From Isoetes taiwanensis (taxonomy: Eukaryota > Streptophyta > Lycopodiopsida > Isoetales > Isoetaceae), in contig JAJEKV010000008.1 in NCBI GenBank assembly GCA_021234155.1, positions 18,265,570 to 18,329,569 on the forward strand: a stretch of DNA of 64,000 bases. Direction: 5' to 3'. Positions 44,933-56,399 of the stretch are shown here, one piece after another. The notes under the pieces were generated by a model that was given only the letters and a program-made list of their open reading frames with translations, was not told where the DNA came from and searched no databases. Within the stretch, counting starts at the first letter, position 1. Each line of letters starts with the position of its first letter. The position numbers and the translations under genes were made by a program.

Positions 44933-45450
44933 TCATAATCGGCCATGCAATTCGATCGTCATACATGCAAAATTTCGGGGCTAATTTGGGATATTGAATG
45001 AAGCAATTAGAAAAAACCCATTGCGGCAATTTTGGTAAAAGAGAACAAAATTTCTTAATTCAGCCCAAATTAAGCTAAATCGGATGGGGCTTTTTCAGAT
45101 TTTTCATAATCGGCCATGCACCCATATCCTACGTGCAAAATTTGAGAACCCTAATTTGGGATATTGTGAAAGCAATTAGAGAAAACCATTTCCGCAGCAT
45201 TTTGAGTACAGACAGTGAAGAATTTTTTAATTCAGCCCAAATTAAAATTTAAATGTTTGGGGCTTTTCAGATTTTCATGTCGGCCATGCACCCATATCCT
45301 ATGTGCAAAATTTTGAGAACCTAATTTGGGATATTGAGTGAGAAATTAAAGAAAAACCATTAACTGCAACAGTTTTTGTAAAAACAAAGGAGAAATCTCT
45401 TAAGAGCCCAATTTAAGCAAAATTAGATGGGGCTTTTAGAATTTTGACGA
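44933..45450. repeat. Tandem array of three 171-bp units
   Basis: Units start with 'tcat(aat/g-t)cggccatgca' at 44933, 45104 and 45275, exactly 171 bp apart. Shared parts are 'gcaaaatttgagaaccctaa' with 'tttgggatattg', 'aattagagaaaaccat', 'ttcagcccaaatta' and 'ggggctttttcagatttt'. The units are about as different from each other as old duplicates. They start about 110 bp after the right target duplication of the gypsy element. Confidence 0.9.
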
Positions 45451-45779
45451 ATATGGTCGAAATGACAATCCTACCCTTGGTGGATAAGTTTTATGAAAAG
45501 ATATGATGGATTGAGCAACTAATTGGAGATTCACACGCCAATTTGGAGTTTGGGTCAATCTGCAAGACTAATCGGACTCAATCTAATGAAATCGATGCTA
45601 ATCTGATGGAAAATTCGAGCATTGTGGAATGATTCTTGGCTGAAGAATCCTCTTAACAAATGAAGGGTGTAAAAAAATGAACCCACCAGCACCCACCATC
45701 ACCCAAAAAAAAGCACGAAGCATGGGTGCTGAAAGCATGCGTCCGGACGCATGCTTTTGATACCCACCAGCATACTTTT

Positions 45780-46310
45780 GCCCTAAGGTTAAAAAAGCCT
45801 ACATGTATCTTACCCAAGACCTTGTTCTTTCTTTACATTTAAAATGGGATGTAAGTGATGAAAGATGCATCATTAATCTTAAATTCATGTGGAACCCTCT
45901 TATCAATTCCAAAATCAAATCTTTCATCTGGTAGCTTTCGCATAAGGCCTTGGCCCCATAAATGCAAAAAGGCATAGGCTAGGAATAGCTTTCACTAATC
46001 TGTGTGATGGATGCCTTTGGTCAGATTGGGTTTTGGAGCTCGCTTCCTCATTCCAAATCTATCCACTCCACATTTAGTGGATATCCTTTTTTCTAGTCTC
46101 GAAATGATTGGAGGATATATTTGCTATTTTGGATAATGTGGAAAGCCAGAAATTCTATTATTTTTGACCAAGAGATAATTTGGCCTCATGCTGTTGTACA
46201 TCAAGTCAAATATGATATTGCTTGGATTCAAGACATCTTTTTTTCACTAACTCTATTTCTTATCTCTTTACAGGAAACATATTAGCCTTCGCAGTCATTG
46301 ATGTGGGACA
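45780..46310 (+). mobile_element. L1-like LINE 3' fragment (G), zf-RVT region
   Basis: The frame near 45893-45930 reads 'NPLINSKIKSFIW', then LSHKALAP, the L-PPK-K-FLW--LHGALPT segment of the post-RT zf-RVT domain. Near 46105-46190 another frame reads 'IYLLFWIMWKARNSIIFDQE', then IIWPHAVV, matching the LW-IWLARN-LIF end of plant L1 ORF2. Stops and shifts break it, and no tail is clear. Only the last part of the element is present. Confidence 0.65.
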
Positions 46311-47002
46311 AAATCAATCTGCTGATCAACACCATGTAGCTTGCTCAACTCGGATCAGTTCCTTATGTATACCATAGTGATGAATGCTGGTGTGACTCCT
46401 CTTCTACCAGCAGAGGTTGTACCAGTAGAAGTTGCTTGCAGAGACATGTCGTCTTTGATCCACCTTTCAGGTATATCCCCTTTTGGTTTCTTTTTGTTAT
46501 GCCTTTGGACTTCATATCTCATTGGATTGTTTTTAACCTGACATATAACTAAGGGAATGTTATGGTTACTTTTGATAATCATTTTCAAGGATAACAAAGA
46601 TTAATTTATAAAAAACTAGAAAATTGCCCACATTCGGTGGGTAGTCCATGTGGCTACATGGCAATAATTTTACATTGTTATATATGTTTCACCATTTGGG
46701 GTTCTTCATCGTTATAAGAAGATGCCATGCAAACATTGTGGTCCACAAGGAGGCATGGTGCATATTCACCCACAAGGAGGCTGCTTGTTGTGGATCGACG
46801 TGGCACTGTCTCAACCGTCGATCTCAGATCTGGATGGCCCAGACAGCGACACCTCAAATACTGGACCACTGGATAACGTGGGAGCTTAATTGGCGGTTCA
46901 ATTCCGGGCCATCGATCGGTCTAAGACTGACTGGGGCAGTACGCCGCCCTGAAATATTGGAACACTGGATACAAGGGGGGTGCTTATATAATTGTATATA
47001 TA

Positions 47003-47026
47003 TAAGAGATAAGAGATAAGAGATAT
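47003..47026. repeat. Short 'agagata' microsatellite
   Basis: Three to four units of 'agagata/agagataa' in a row. Confidence 0.7.
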
Positions 47027-47295
47027 GTATTGAATGCATGCAGGGTATTTTCAAAGGTTGATACCTTTGTATTCATTCTACGTATTTGACAATGTGCAAT
47101 GGTTAACAAGCAAAAAAGGGGAAAAAAAAAAAGAAAAAAAAAGACATAAGATATCACTTAGACAATATAATGCTGCCCAAATTTGCTTGTCGGGACATAT
47201 TCGGAGCATGATAGTTTGGCTCATGTAAAGGCTTCATGTGCAACTTCATGTTTAGGGCCTGAAGCCGCACCCATAGGTACTTTTAGGAGTATTTG

Positions 47296-47319
47296 GCGGC
47301 CACATTTTGTTGGCCGCGT

Positions 47320-47355
<36 letters not shown>
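47296..47355 (+). repeat. Hairpin followed by a 30-base poly(A) run
   Basis: A perfect 7-bp inverted repeat (gcggcca at 47296-47302 and tggccgc at 47311-47317) lies just before 30 consecutive A (47326-47355). The long A-run suggests the 3' end of a recently retroposed sequence on the plus strand, but nothing upstream is recognised. Confidence 0.6.
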
Positions 47356-47357
<2 letters not shown>

Positions 47358-48795
47358 TTTTGGTGGTTATATGACATATTTGACAAAACTTGGACTTATT
47401 CAGATATAATAGACTGGGGTATCATTTTAAGATTACATGTCATGTTTAATTTTTCTTGATACTTATAATTTTTACAAGTTCTAATTATATAACTTTATCT
47501 TTAAATTTAAAGTATAATTGTTATAGAAACATAAACAATTGCTTTCTAAACTAATTTTTACGTGAATCTATTTAGAATTAGACATTTCGAGAATATAAAA
47601 TTTTAATTTTCAACTAGTCTCTAACAAATTTAAAATTTGGCAATCAGGATAATTTGTAAATAAAATATCATAGTTTGATAAGTGAGTGACTTAAAATTAT
47701 ATGAAAATTTCACAATTTACGAACTCTTAGTACTTTAAAAATACTTTAAAAAAAGTGTTAGATTAATATTAATTAAAATATAAAGTTTATATTTTAATAA
47801 CAAATATTGAAAAATATCCAGATGACGCAGGTATACAACAGGCTCCTATTACAATGTCATAGGAGTGTTCGATCAATTGGCCATTCAGATTTCCAATACA
47901 AAATTCGAGCCACTGTTCGTAACTATCGTCATCAAACCAATGCACCTTCAACAAAATTCCAGAAGGCGTTGGTATCTGGCCATGTAGGACTTTTACATCA
48001 AGTTCAAACACAAGGACAGATGGCAGATCTACTGTCCTTTCTAAGCCTGGATGGTTATGCATGGGGTGCTCGAAGGCATGTTGAACAGAATTTGATACAT
48101 AGAAAGCCTTTCCTGCAGAAAACTCGTTCCTTCGATACGGGGGATTAAACTAAACTATTCAATTATTTTTTAATTAAAACATAAACGTAATCATTTGATA
48201 CATTTCATCTAAACTTTCTTTAAACATTTAAAAATAATAATATTTTATCATATAGAGTTCATCTTAGATGAATAATTTAATTTTAAATAGATTAAATTAA
48301 AAATTAGTGTAGAAAACAATTTTAAACATTGATAACTTTCATACTTTTTACCTGAAGTTAAATTAAAAATTTTATAAAAATCAACAAGCTGTTAAAAATA
48401 TATATAATCTTATCATGGCATCCTTGAATATCTATTAGATTTGAATGTGTCTAAATTTTATTAAATATGTCATTTATGGGGTTTGTGCTATATTTAATGG
48501 TTTATATGTTATTCATGAACTTGTCAATGTTTTTTGAATCTTTTTTTCCTTTCAAACCAAAAAAACATCTCCCATAATACACCAAAACAAAAAATTTCAA
48601 TCAAAACCGACTCGCCAGCAACTTTGGCCACTACAATCATGGGAAATTTTTTTGGCAATGTTGAGAATAGAAGGCGCAAAATTGAAAGAAGAATGTTGAG
48701 CAATGGCATTTGGAATAACTGCTTACATTCCACATGTATTAGAGCACTTGCCAAGTGTGCATTTCCATACCCAGCAACTACACCTTTCAAAGTTA

Positions 48796-49453
48796 AAAAT
48801 TATATAGAGCAGGAAAACACTCCTTTCCTCCCGTCTGCTTGGCTCTAATCAACTGATCTATGATCCCAACAAGATGATTATTAGTTACACCCCTGACAAG
48901 CACGAACAACATTTTCAAAAGAGCAAGGATGATCATGTACATCATAAACAAAGTCGCACTTTATATTTTCAACACATTCTGCATATAGAGATGCTAAAAT
49001 GCACATACAGATGATGAAGATCAGGTAGTGAGCCTAGCTCCACTGGGATTTGCCCTATGAACTTGTTCTCATGAAGGTACATATAGTGAAGTTTAGTCAG
49101 CTTGCCAAGCTCCCTTGGAATGGTTCTGCTAAAGGTGTTAAAGCTTAGAAATCTACAAAAACACATTGATGTTCAATGTACAAAAGTATGCTGGAAACAG
49201 AAACAAAGAAATACTGAGGATAACTTACAAACTTTTGAGGTTTTCCAGCTTGCTTATTTTTGCTGGGATCTCATCTTGTCGCTTATTCCATCTCAAGTTT
49301 CTAATTAATATACTGTAATCTAATTCATCTTCCATAAGTACAAAAGTTCATGCTAGTCTACAAAACTAGACAAAGACTTACAAGGTTTTCAAAGAGTTGA
49401 AGAGGTCAAAATCTGGGGGAAGAACATCAGTAAGTTTGTTTCCATGAAGAATA
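48796..49453 (-). CDS. Leucine-rich repeat protein gene, four consecutive exons (partial)
   Basis: Exons on the minus strand are 49453-49382 (72 bp), 49300-49229 (72 bp), 49152-49009 (144 bp) and 48892-about 48796. All start in the same phase, the typical 24-residue LRR module. They read ILHGNKLTDVLPPDFDLFNS, NLRWNKRQDEIPAKISKLEN, then FLSFNTFSRTIPRELGKLTK with YLHENKFIGQIPVELGSLPD, then NNHLVGIIDQLIRAK and ECFPALYNF. This order is that of a conserved plant secreted LRR protein. The first three donors are GT (gtaagtc, gtaagtt, gtatgtg). The fourth exon should end after AATTT, but 'ttaac' stands where a 'gtaac'-type donor is expected. Later LRR exons and the N-terminal exon with a WSGVTC-type cap were not found nearby. 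It is either a gene with long introns or a decaying fragment. Confidence 0.75.
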
Positions 49454-50036
49454 CTGCAGAATAATTGATAGAGATTCGGTCATATGCAAGTTTAACAAGC
49501 ATTACACAAATGCACAAGTTCATAAGGGCCAATAAGTTCTATTAAGCTTTCTATTCTCCAATCTTGGCTCTAGAAAATAACTCTCGAGACCTTAAATCCA
49601 TGCTAGTCTCCTTCCCCACAAAGATCATCCCCAATCCACGCATACATTACCTTCCATCCTCCTGCTGCCCTCCTTTACCGGAGAAGCACGGTGGTCAGTT
49701 GGATGGCCCTAACGTAGTCTCACATCAATCGAAAGGAGCCTCTCACTAACTTATATAACATAGCGAAAGTTTCAATCTGAGCCCTCAAATGCAACGGGAT
49801 TTTTAATGTGGGCCCTCGAAATGATATATTCAATGGCATAAAAGTATATTTCATCAACTCACCTCCCAAGGGTTTGTTGAGGAAGACGTATAAAAGTAGT
49901 GGACGACATGGTGTAGATAACGTCCTGGCCCAAGGACGTTACCCAAGAAAAAAAAATTCGGGCCAATGAAAATGCCGAGGGCGTGAACGTCCGAGGGCCA
50001 GGACGTTATCGCCCTTAACGCCTTGGTTCGAGAGTT
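49454..50036. other. Unassigned, with an inverted phrase
   Basis: Around 49920-50015 'aacgtcctggcccaaggacgtt' is nearly palindromic, and 'acgtccgagggccaggacgttat' repeats its inverse. No coding signal is seen. A missing upstream LRR exon could be expected here or beyond, but I could not find one. Confidence 0.35.
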
Positions 50037-50039
50037 TGC

Positions 50040-50300
50040 TCCAGGGCCGGATCCAGATCTTAGAAGAAGGAAGCAGAGGTGCCGGAAGCAGAAGGAAGCA
50101 GAGGGCCGGATATTAGAAGCAGGAAGGCCGGATATTAGCAGCAGGAAGCAGATCTTAGAAGAGGGAAGCCGGATATTGAAGAGGGAAGGCCAGGGCCGGA
50201 TATTGAAGAGGGAAGGTCGGATCTTAGCACATAAGAGCTAATCTTAGAAGCAAAAGGCCGGATCTTAGAACAGAAGGGCCGGATCTTAGGAGCAAGGGGT
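50040..50300. repeat. Purine-rich minisatellite
   Basis: Irregular units built from 'gccggat(c/a)tta(g)', 'gaag', 'aggaag' and 'cagagg', about 20-30 bp each, repeated roughly ten times. Unit length varies, so it is an imperfect minisatellite rather than a regular array. It translates to a low-complexity Arg/Lys/Glu peptide, which I do not take as a gene. Confidence 0.7.
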
Positions 50301-53300
50301 TGGAAGCAAGATTAAAGCATCGTTGTGCCATGGCCCTGCAGATCTTAGTAACAGGGGAAGACAGGGCAGCTTCTGCTCTGTTTCTAAAAACTTCGGATTT
50401 TTAGCAAACTCTAGATCAGCTCGGGCCTGCCCAAGAGATAAACGATGTTCTTGATATTATCCTAGGGTGTTATGAGGATTTCATGCTTAACACTCTAGGA
50501 TGTTATGAGAAACATCATAAAATAGATAACATCACTCTAATCAACGGCTGAGATTGGATCTCAGCCTGTAAACCTGAGAACCAGGGCGTTAAGGAACGAT
50601 ATTTAATGCATTGGGGCAGTCATAATTTAATAAAAAGAAAAAACTCCGAATTGGGAAAACCTAGTCCGATACAAAGAAAAGTTCTTGAATCATGCCCTAA
50701 CGGTTCCGTCGAAGGAGCAATGCCTTGGATTTTCCTTCTCCTTCGGACCGTGGGGGCTATCTTACTCGTGGCAACTTGCATCACAGCAGGTGATTTTCTC
50801 TTTTTAACTTGAATTTTTGCGTTTCCGTTCATACTTTTGTGTTTTGTTTCACTACCCGGCAAGTTGTTTTCCTCGTATGGGATTATAACTTAACAACACA
50901 TTTAGTCTCTTTTCTGGAGCTAAATTGTTCTAATAGAGTGGTTTTTGAAAACCTGTTAAGAGATTACATATGGTTATTCCACTGTCAAGTTGCTTTTGAT
51001 GTAGCTGGTCAAAATAATTTTAGCTATTCCACCAAGCAGAAAGAATTTAGGATGAACAAGAATAAATGAGTCTTCTTTCTGTTCCCCTTCAGTATATGTG
51101 ATGATACTTTTGCTTTTATTTAAAAGTTGTAGCACCATATACATCAGATCACTTCAACCGTGCCTTTTAGAAAATTAGGGCCAACTCTTTTTGCAGTGTA
51201 ATATTTTTGTCAAGGTATCTGTTATGTGATGATGACCTTTTCCCTTGGCAATACAGGATGGATGTTGGCATGGAAATTAGTTCTTGTACATATCCCATTT
51301 GTGCAGGAAATTTGTGGCCGTCGGAAGGCGGAAAAGCAGCCTAAGACCTTCAAACAAGTCCACTGGTATAGCAAGTCACAGAGCAAATGATAAGGTTTAT
51401 ATCTTGTGTCTTTAATCTCAGCCATATTTTGTTGTTCGAATCGCATTAAATTTGTTCTCTTTGTAAACTTTTATCAGGGTTAGGTTATCTCAATTGTGGA
51501 TAATAGGCAGCTAATGCGAAAGACACATGTGAAGAAAATAGTCTAAATAATTTTATGCACTTAACCTCCATTATGAAACATTTGGATGCCATTGATTGTC
51601 ATACCAGTATTTTTACACTTCAACACAGTGGTGCCACGTATTAGTTTGTTAACAGAGTTTGTTTAGTCTTGTTCTTGCATGTGGCCACAATTTGGAAGAC
51701 AAAATACAACACCTGCTTCCATATGCTATGCTGGGAGACATATTTTGGAACATAAGATTTAGGAATCCAGTCTATATAGCCGTACTAAGTAGTTATTTCC
51801 AACAGGTGCTTAGTGATCAACTTGGTTCTCAGTTCTACTTCTATAACTGTTTTGTTCAGTATACTAAACCATGATAATCAGACACCTTTTCAAACTGTTG
51901 AACGTCCTGCATGTTGTACTTACCTTTCGAAAGCTATACCTGAAAGCTATAGGTATAGCTAGATTTAATCCATTGTAGGCAAACAATTGCATGCGACCAT
52001 TCTCCAAAGTGAATGGAGAAGCGCTAAACGCATTTATCAATGGATTGAATGGCATTTTTACTTGCGTTCAGTGGCTAAATTGCTGACTGCATAATGACCC
52101 TATAGGCATTAGAAAAACACATAACTATGAGTTATGTGTTTTCTTTTTGAGGGGTTTTTCTCTCCAAATTCCAAAGCCTCATTATATCCTCTATCTCTCA
52201 ATGCCTTCATAACTCATATACAGAGCAAGCTTGCTCTCGCGCATCAAGCATCAGGCAAGGAAGTGTAAGCACCGCATAACATTGAACTAAGAAGGCACTT
52301 CAAACAAAGATGATGAACTTGCAATAAAGAATCTAGTTTCACGAATATGACACATTGTAAAACCTATGGAAGAGATGAAATTCAAAGTAAGTGGGGCGTA
52401 ATGTGTTGAAAACACATTAGTGCCCGTCCAAGACCCCTTTTTTTTGGGGGGGGCATGGGGTTACGATGGCCAGCAAATGGATATCACATTTGTGCCCATG
52501 GTATGCTCCCCGATGCTAAATTGTGCAGGCGCAGGAGAGCTTGATTGAACACAATTGAGAAAGGTAACTGTACACTATATATTTTTTATAGAGGACAAAA
52601 TGATAAAGTAATAATCTTCCAGGATTTGCCAGATCTGCTGACCCTCATCTCATCACAGTACTGCAGTTTGCTTGCAAAGCTGGACATTCTTGGGGAAGTA
52701 TTTGAGGTCTAGTTTTCCATGGCAAGGTTGCGAAGCGAAGAATCTATATAGAAGAATTCAACCCTGTTCAATGCTAACTATAATTCCCTGTTATAATTGT
52801 GCCAATGTCCAGTATCAGACGCTATAGTTCTATCGTTGTGCTTGAACAGTGTCTGACCACTTCTAGTTCGTGTAGCAAGGATAGATTCACAAAATTTCAC
52901 GATTAATAATGAGTTAGTTATGGGTTTTCGTTATGGGTTTAAGTGGAATGTACATACAATGGTGTCAGTGTCACTAATATCAGCTGTAAATCCATGGACA
53001 TTAGCTACATATCATAGAGATGTAAAGTAGAAACCAAAGGATCCGTCTTTGGTCAAGGACATCCATGCTTCATATGCATGAACAAGGATGCAACAATAAA
53101 TCTTTTATTGTCCAACTTCCGTAAACATTCACACTGTAAACTTAATCCAACCTAACGTTGTATTGATCAAAACATGAAGATTATACAAAAAAGGAGCAGC
53201 AATTGTATGTAATTAGAAGCACACAATCAGAAAACAGTTTGTCCCTCTCAAGGTTTTAAAGTTGTACTCCTTGTTATTATGTCATATCAATGAAGTTCCT

Positions 53301-55609
53301 TCAAAATATTTTGTGAAACAAGAAAATTAGTGCTCACCTGGATCTATCTGGACAAAGACCTGATAATTGAACAACGTTTACATGCTTAAGATAGACATCT
53401 CTGCATAGAATTCACTCTTGCTCTGTCCAGATCCATCCAACTTTTTCACTGCAAGAAATCTTTTTTCCAGATCTTGCAGTGCACACAAAAGGAGTTTTTT
53501 CTGTACAAACCTTGAAGAATGTCATATAGCTAGAATTCTCAGATCTGAGTGTCTCTACCTGGTTGAATGGAAACAACGGTTTGTATGAGTTTGGAAAAAG
53601 CCTGCCTGGCAGCTATCATTTAATATGAGGTTTACCTGATTGTCAGATGGCTGGAGAAAAGGCCGTAGATATCTCAGTCTTGCATGTCAAACCTTGGATA
53701 TAAATTGTCGCGGAATGAAAATGGAAACCAAATGACGGAATATTATGTAACATGGAACATAAAAGGGGAGTTTGACCATTTCCATTAGCTGCACTAAAAA
53801 CAGCTAGGGGAGGGTGTCCACTGGCTGCGCACTTAAGCGTAAAAGTTATATAGCAGCAAAATAAGTAGCTTCCAAGCCGTGTAAGCCATACAGTAACATG
53901 ACTAACAAGATAATATTCGTGGCAAGCTTTGTTGCATACCAAGCTGGCAATGCCAACTCATCTTATGAAGTGCCAAAGTGGTGGGGGTACATGCACCACC
54001 AAGGCTAAGCTGGCAGCCACATAGGCTACCGGGGTAGCCATTTAAGGCTGCAACTGATAATTCCTAGGCAAGGACTGAAATTTTTTATTTTTTTGTTGTG
54101 TAATGTTCGTTAATCTTTCAAGCAACCCATTAACAGCACAGACAACCAGTAGATTGTTAAAGAATTACTATAACAATGCTTGAATCTGCTTTGAAATTAA
54201 GAGTAACAAGAGTTTTTTCAATTTCAATGAGAATTAGGGTCACCTGCAAAAAGAATCAATAGCTTTTCATTACACAAATTTGAGACAAAACCGATTCTTA
54301 TATGATCATATTCAACACATACCCACACCAATTTCTTAAACTAAAACGGCTTCTAAGTTGTGGCAAAACCGACGATCAAAAACAAACTAAGAAACAGCCA
54401 CCCAGCCATGGTTGCTAAGACGAGCAGATGTGAGTATGGCATACGCAAGCCCTCTCTGGCTATGGCACAAGCTATGAAACCGGAGCCCTCTCTGGTCGCC
54501 ACAGGAGCCGCATCAGTCTTCACCAAAATCGTAATAGAAACCCTAAGAAACCCTTAGGAGCCAATCCGCGTGCGCCACGAACCAAAAATCATGGCCGCCA
54601 ATGGGCGGGCGCCGCGAATGGCGACCCTCCCCTATACGCCATGTTTGCTGGAATATGCATGTGGATCCTATCGAACCATCTAAAAATTCAAACTTAACAA
54701 TCTTATAGAAGGAAAAGGAAGTATATTTTAACGTCCACGGAGATACGGAGATGATAGTCCTAAGTATTGTCATTGTTATCAATTAAATGAAATTAGATTC
54801 TCAATAGTACATTTAATTATGCAAGAAGCCTGTCCATTCTAGGTTTAAATTAAAGCTCAATGGTCATAACATACTAATGATCCACACAGTACCATGGACA
54901 CTGCGTAACTACAAAGTACACCATATAACTCATAGTGAGCAAGCACCTAGTTTTGATAACCTTTCGAATTTTAACATAAGTTTCAACCCCGATTATACAA
55001 CATGGAACCAACATGTGATCTACCAACGTCTAATTTGTCAAAAAAAAAAAGGACACTATTGTGCACGTTTCTTACAAATGTTAGTTGATAAAGGTCCAAT
55101 GCAACCCCATATAGGTCTAGCCATAAAAAAAAATCCAATTGGCCTTTCACAAACGACAAGACTTAAATTGATGTCTCACACTTTATTGAAATTGACCTCA
55201 ACATTACTGTTATGGCTAGACTTGTGCTTCCAACCTCTTTTAAGTTCATGTAATCTCGGGGGATTCACACAGAAGACCCGTATAAACGTAGTGAGTGTGT
55301 GGGAGGGGGTTTTTTCTCGATGTTTTCATACGTATACTAGGGGTTTAAATCCCCCTCTCACTGACATTCTAGTGTATTTTCTCCACGGAAGGGTCATTTT
55401 TCCAACACTTTTGCGTATGTACATAGGGGTGTTTCTTCTCACCTTAAGCACGCAGGTGGCATATGCTCATGTGATAAGGGTGAATCCCTCGGGCATGTAA
55501 TATGGCAAAACTTCATGCTAGTGACCAACACACCCTCCTTCACTATCCATTAAGATACTCTGAGTAGGATTTCTAGAGAGAGGGGGATATAAGAGATGGA
55601 TGTATGGGC
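50301..55609. other. Unassigned long stretch, possibly intronic
   Basis: No domain is recognised in any frame. Isolated GT-AG-like pieces exist but cannot be joined. On the minus strand an ATG at 54409 opens MAGWLFLSLFLIVGFATT, a signal-peptide-like start, followed by a stop. It lies upstream of the LRR exons on the same strand and could be a remote first exon, but there is no further support. Near 52438 there is a T-run followed by a G-run. A phrase, 'catttgtgccc', at about 52487 is of no clear meaning. Confidence 0.25.
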
Positions 55610-55845
55610 AACAACATATCATATCCCGGCAACATATGATAAGACATGACATATGGTGCCTCTCTCTAAGTATCCTTGTACACTTGAATATAAAGATCAA
55701 GACATGAGGGAGGAGGGAGGGAGAGGAACACCAACACTCTTTCATTTACTTCTTCCCCATTGATTGCTGCCAATCTCCTTCACACTTTTTTACAAGGAGA
55801 GAAAAATACAAGAGAAAGCCTACGATACTAAAAGGTAAGAAATAA
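55610..55845. repeat. Repeat Q, copy without insertion
   Basis: Matches 61925-62621 once the LINE there is removed. Shared sequence runs from 'aacaacatatc' through 'gcaacatatgataagacatg', 'aagtatccttgtacacttga' and 'tttacttcttccccattgat' to 'ggtaagaaataa', with few differences. It has no coding capacity I recognise. It serves as the empty site for LINE D. Confidence 0.9.
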
Positions 55846-56395
55846 AAAGTTATAAAGCTATGGTCAATATATAAAACTTTCAACTTTGTATGCACATTCT
55901 ATATACTTTATGACTAACTAGTAACCGTCTAACATCTTGTAAAAATTAAAGTAGATTTATTGCATAACGCAATTCTAATATCCACATGTTAGATGCATTT
56001 GATGAGCTCCTTGTTTACATGATGCCTTTCCACGTCATCTTATCTTCCAGTCTATATTTTGTCCTCCTTTCTCTTCATATAACCTCCATCCTCTTTCTTC
56101 CCATTCAACTTAACCTTTGTCGCAAGCCTCCCCATCTGTATTTTGGACTATTCGCTTTTAATCTAAATAATTTAAAATCATATATGGGCTAATCACATTT
56201 TATTATGTATGTAAAAGAATTATGACGTGGGTGATCCTTTCTCCGCAAAGATAGAAAAGAAACAGAAATGGGCGATTGCAACCTTGCAAAGTGCAAAATT
56301 GATCTCACTAATCTATCAAACCCTAATTTAAAAAATAAAAGGCCAGCCAATGGCAATTAATCGTCCTTAATTTTTACTCTGGGTAGATTGCTTTG
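55846..56395. other. Unassigned AT-rich spacer
   Basis: Short open frames only (for example 55986-56192). Nothing recognised. Confidence 0.4.
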
Positions 56396-56399
56396 GCCG

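Larger units (their letters stand above)
46311..48790. other. Unassigned sequence, AT-rich in its second half
   Basis: No gene is recognised. An open plus-strand frame at 47807-48148 and its minus-strand shadow at 48062-47787 have no family motif. The stretch 47380-47800 and 48150-48520 is strongly AT-rich. The next recognisable feature is the LRR exon at 48796. Confidence 0.35.

Noticed and set aside
44933-45450. 171-bp unit as alpha-satellite-like centromeric DNA
   Set aside because: Only three diverged units; equal length to the primate monomer is coincidence without sequence similarity or array size.
50040-50300. CRISPR-like spaced repeats
   Set aside because: Unit and spacer lengths vary and all parts are low-complexity purine sequence; this is a minisatellite in plant DNA.
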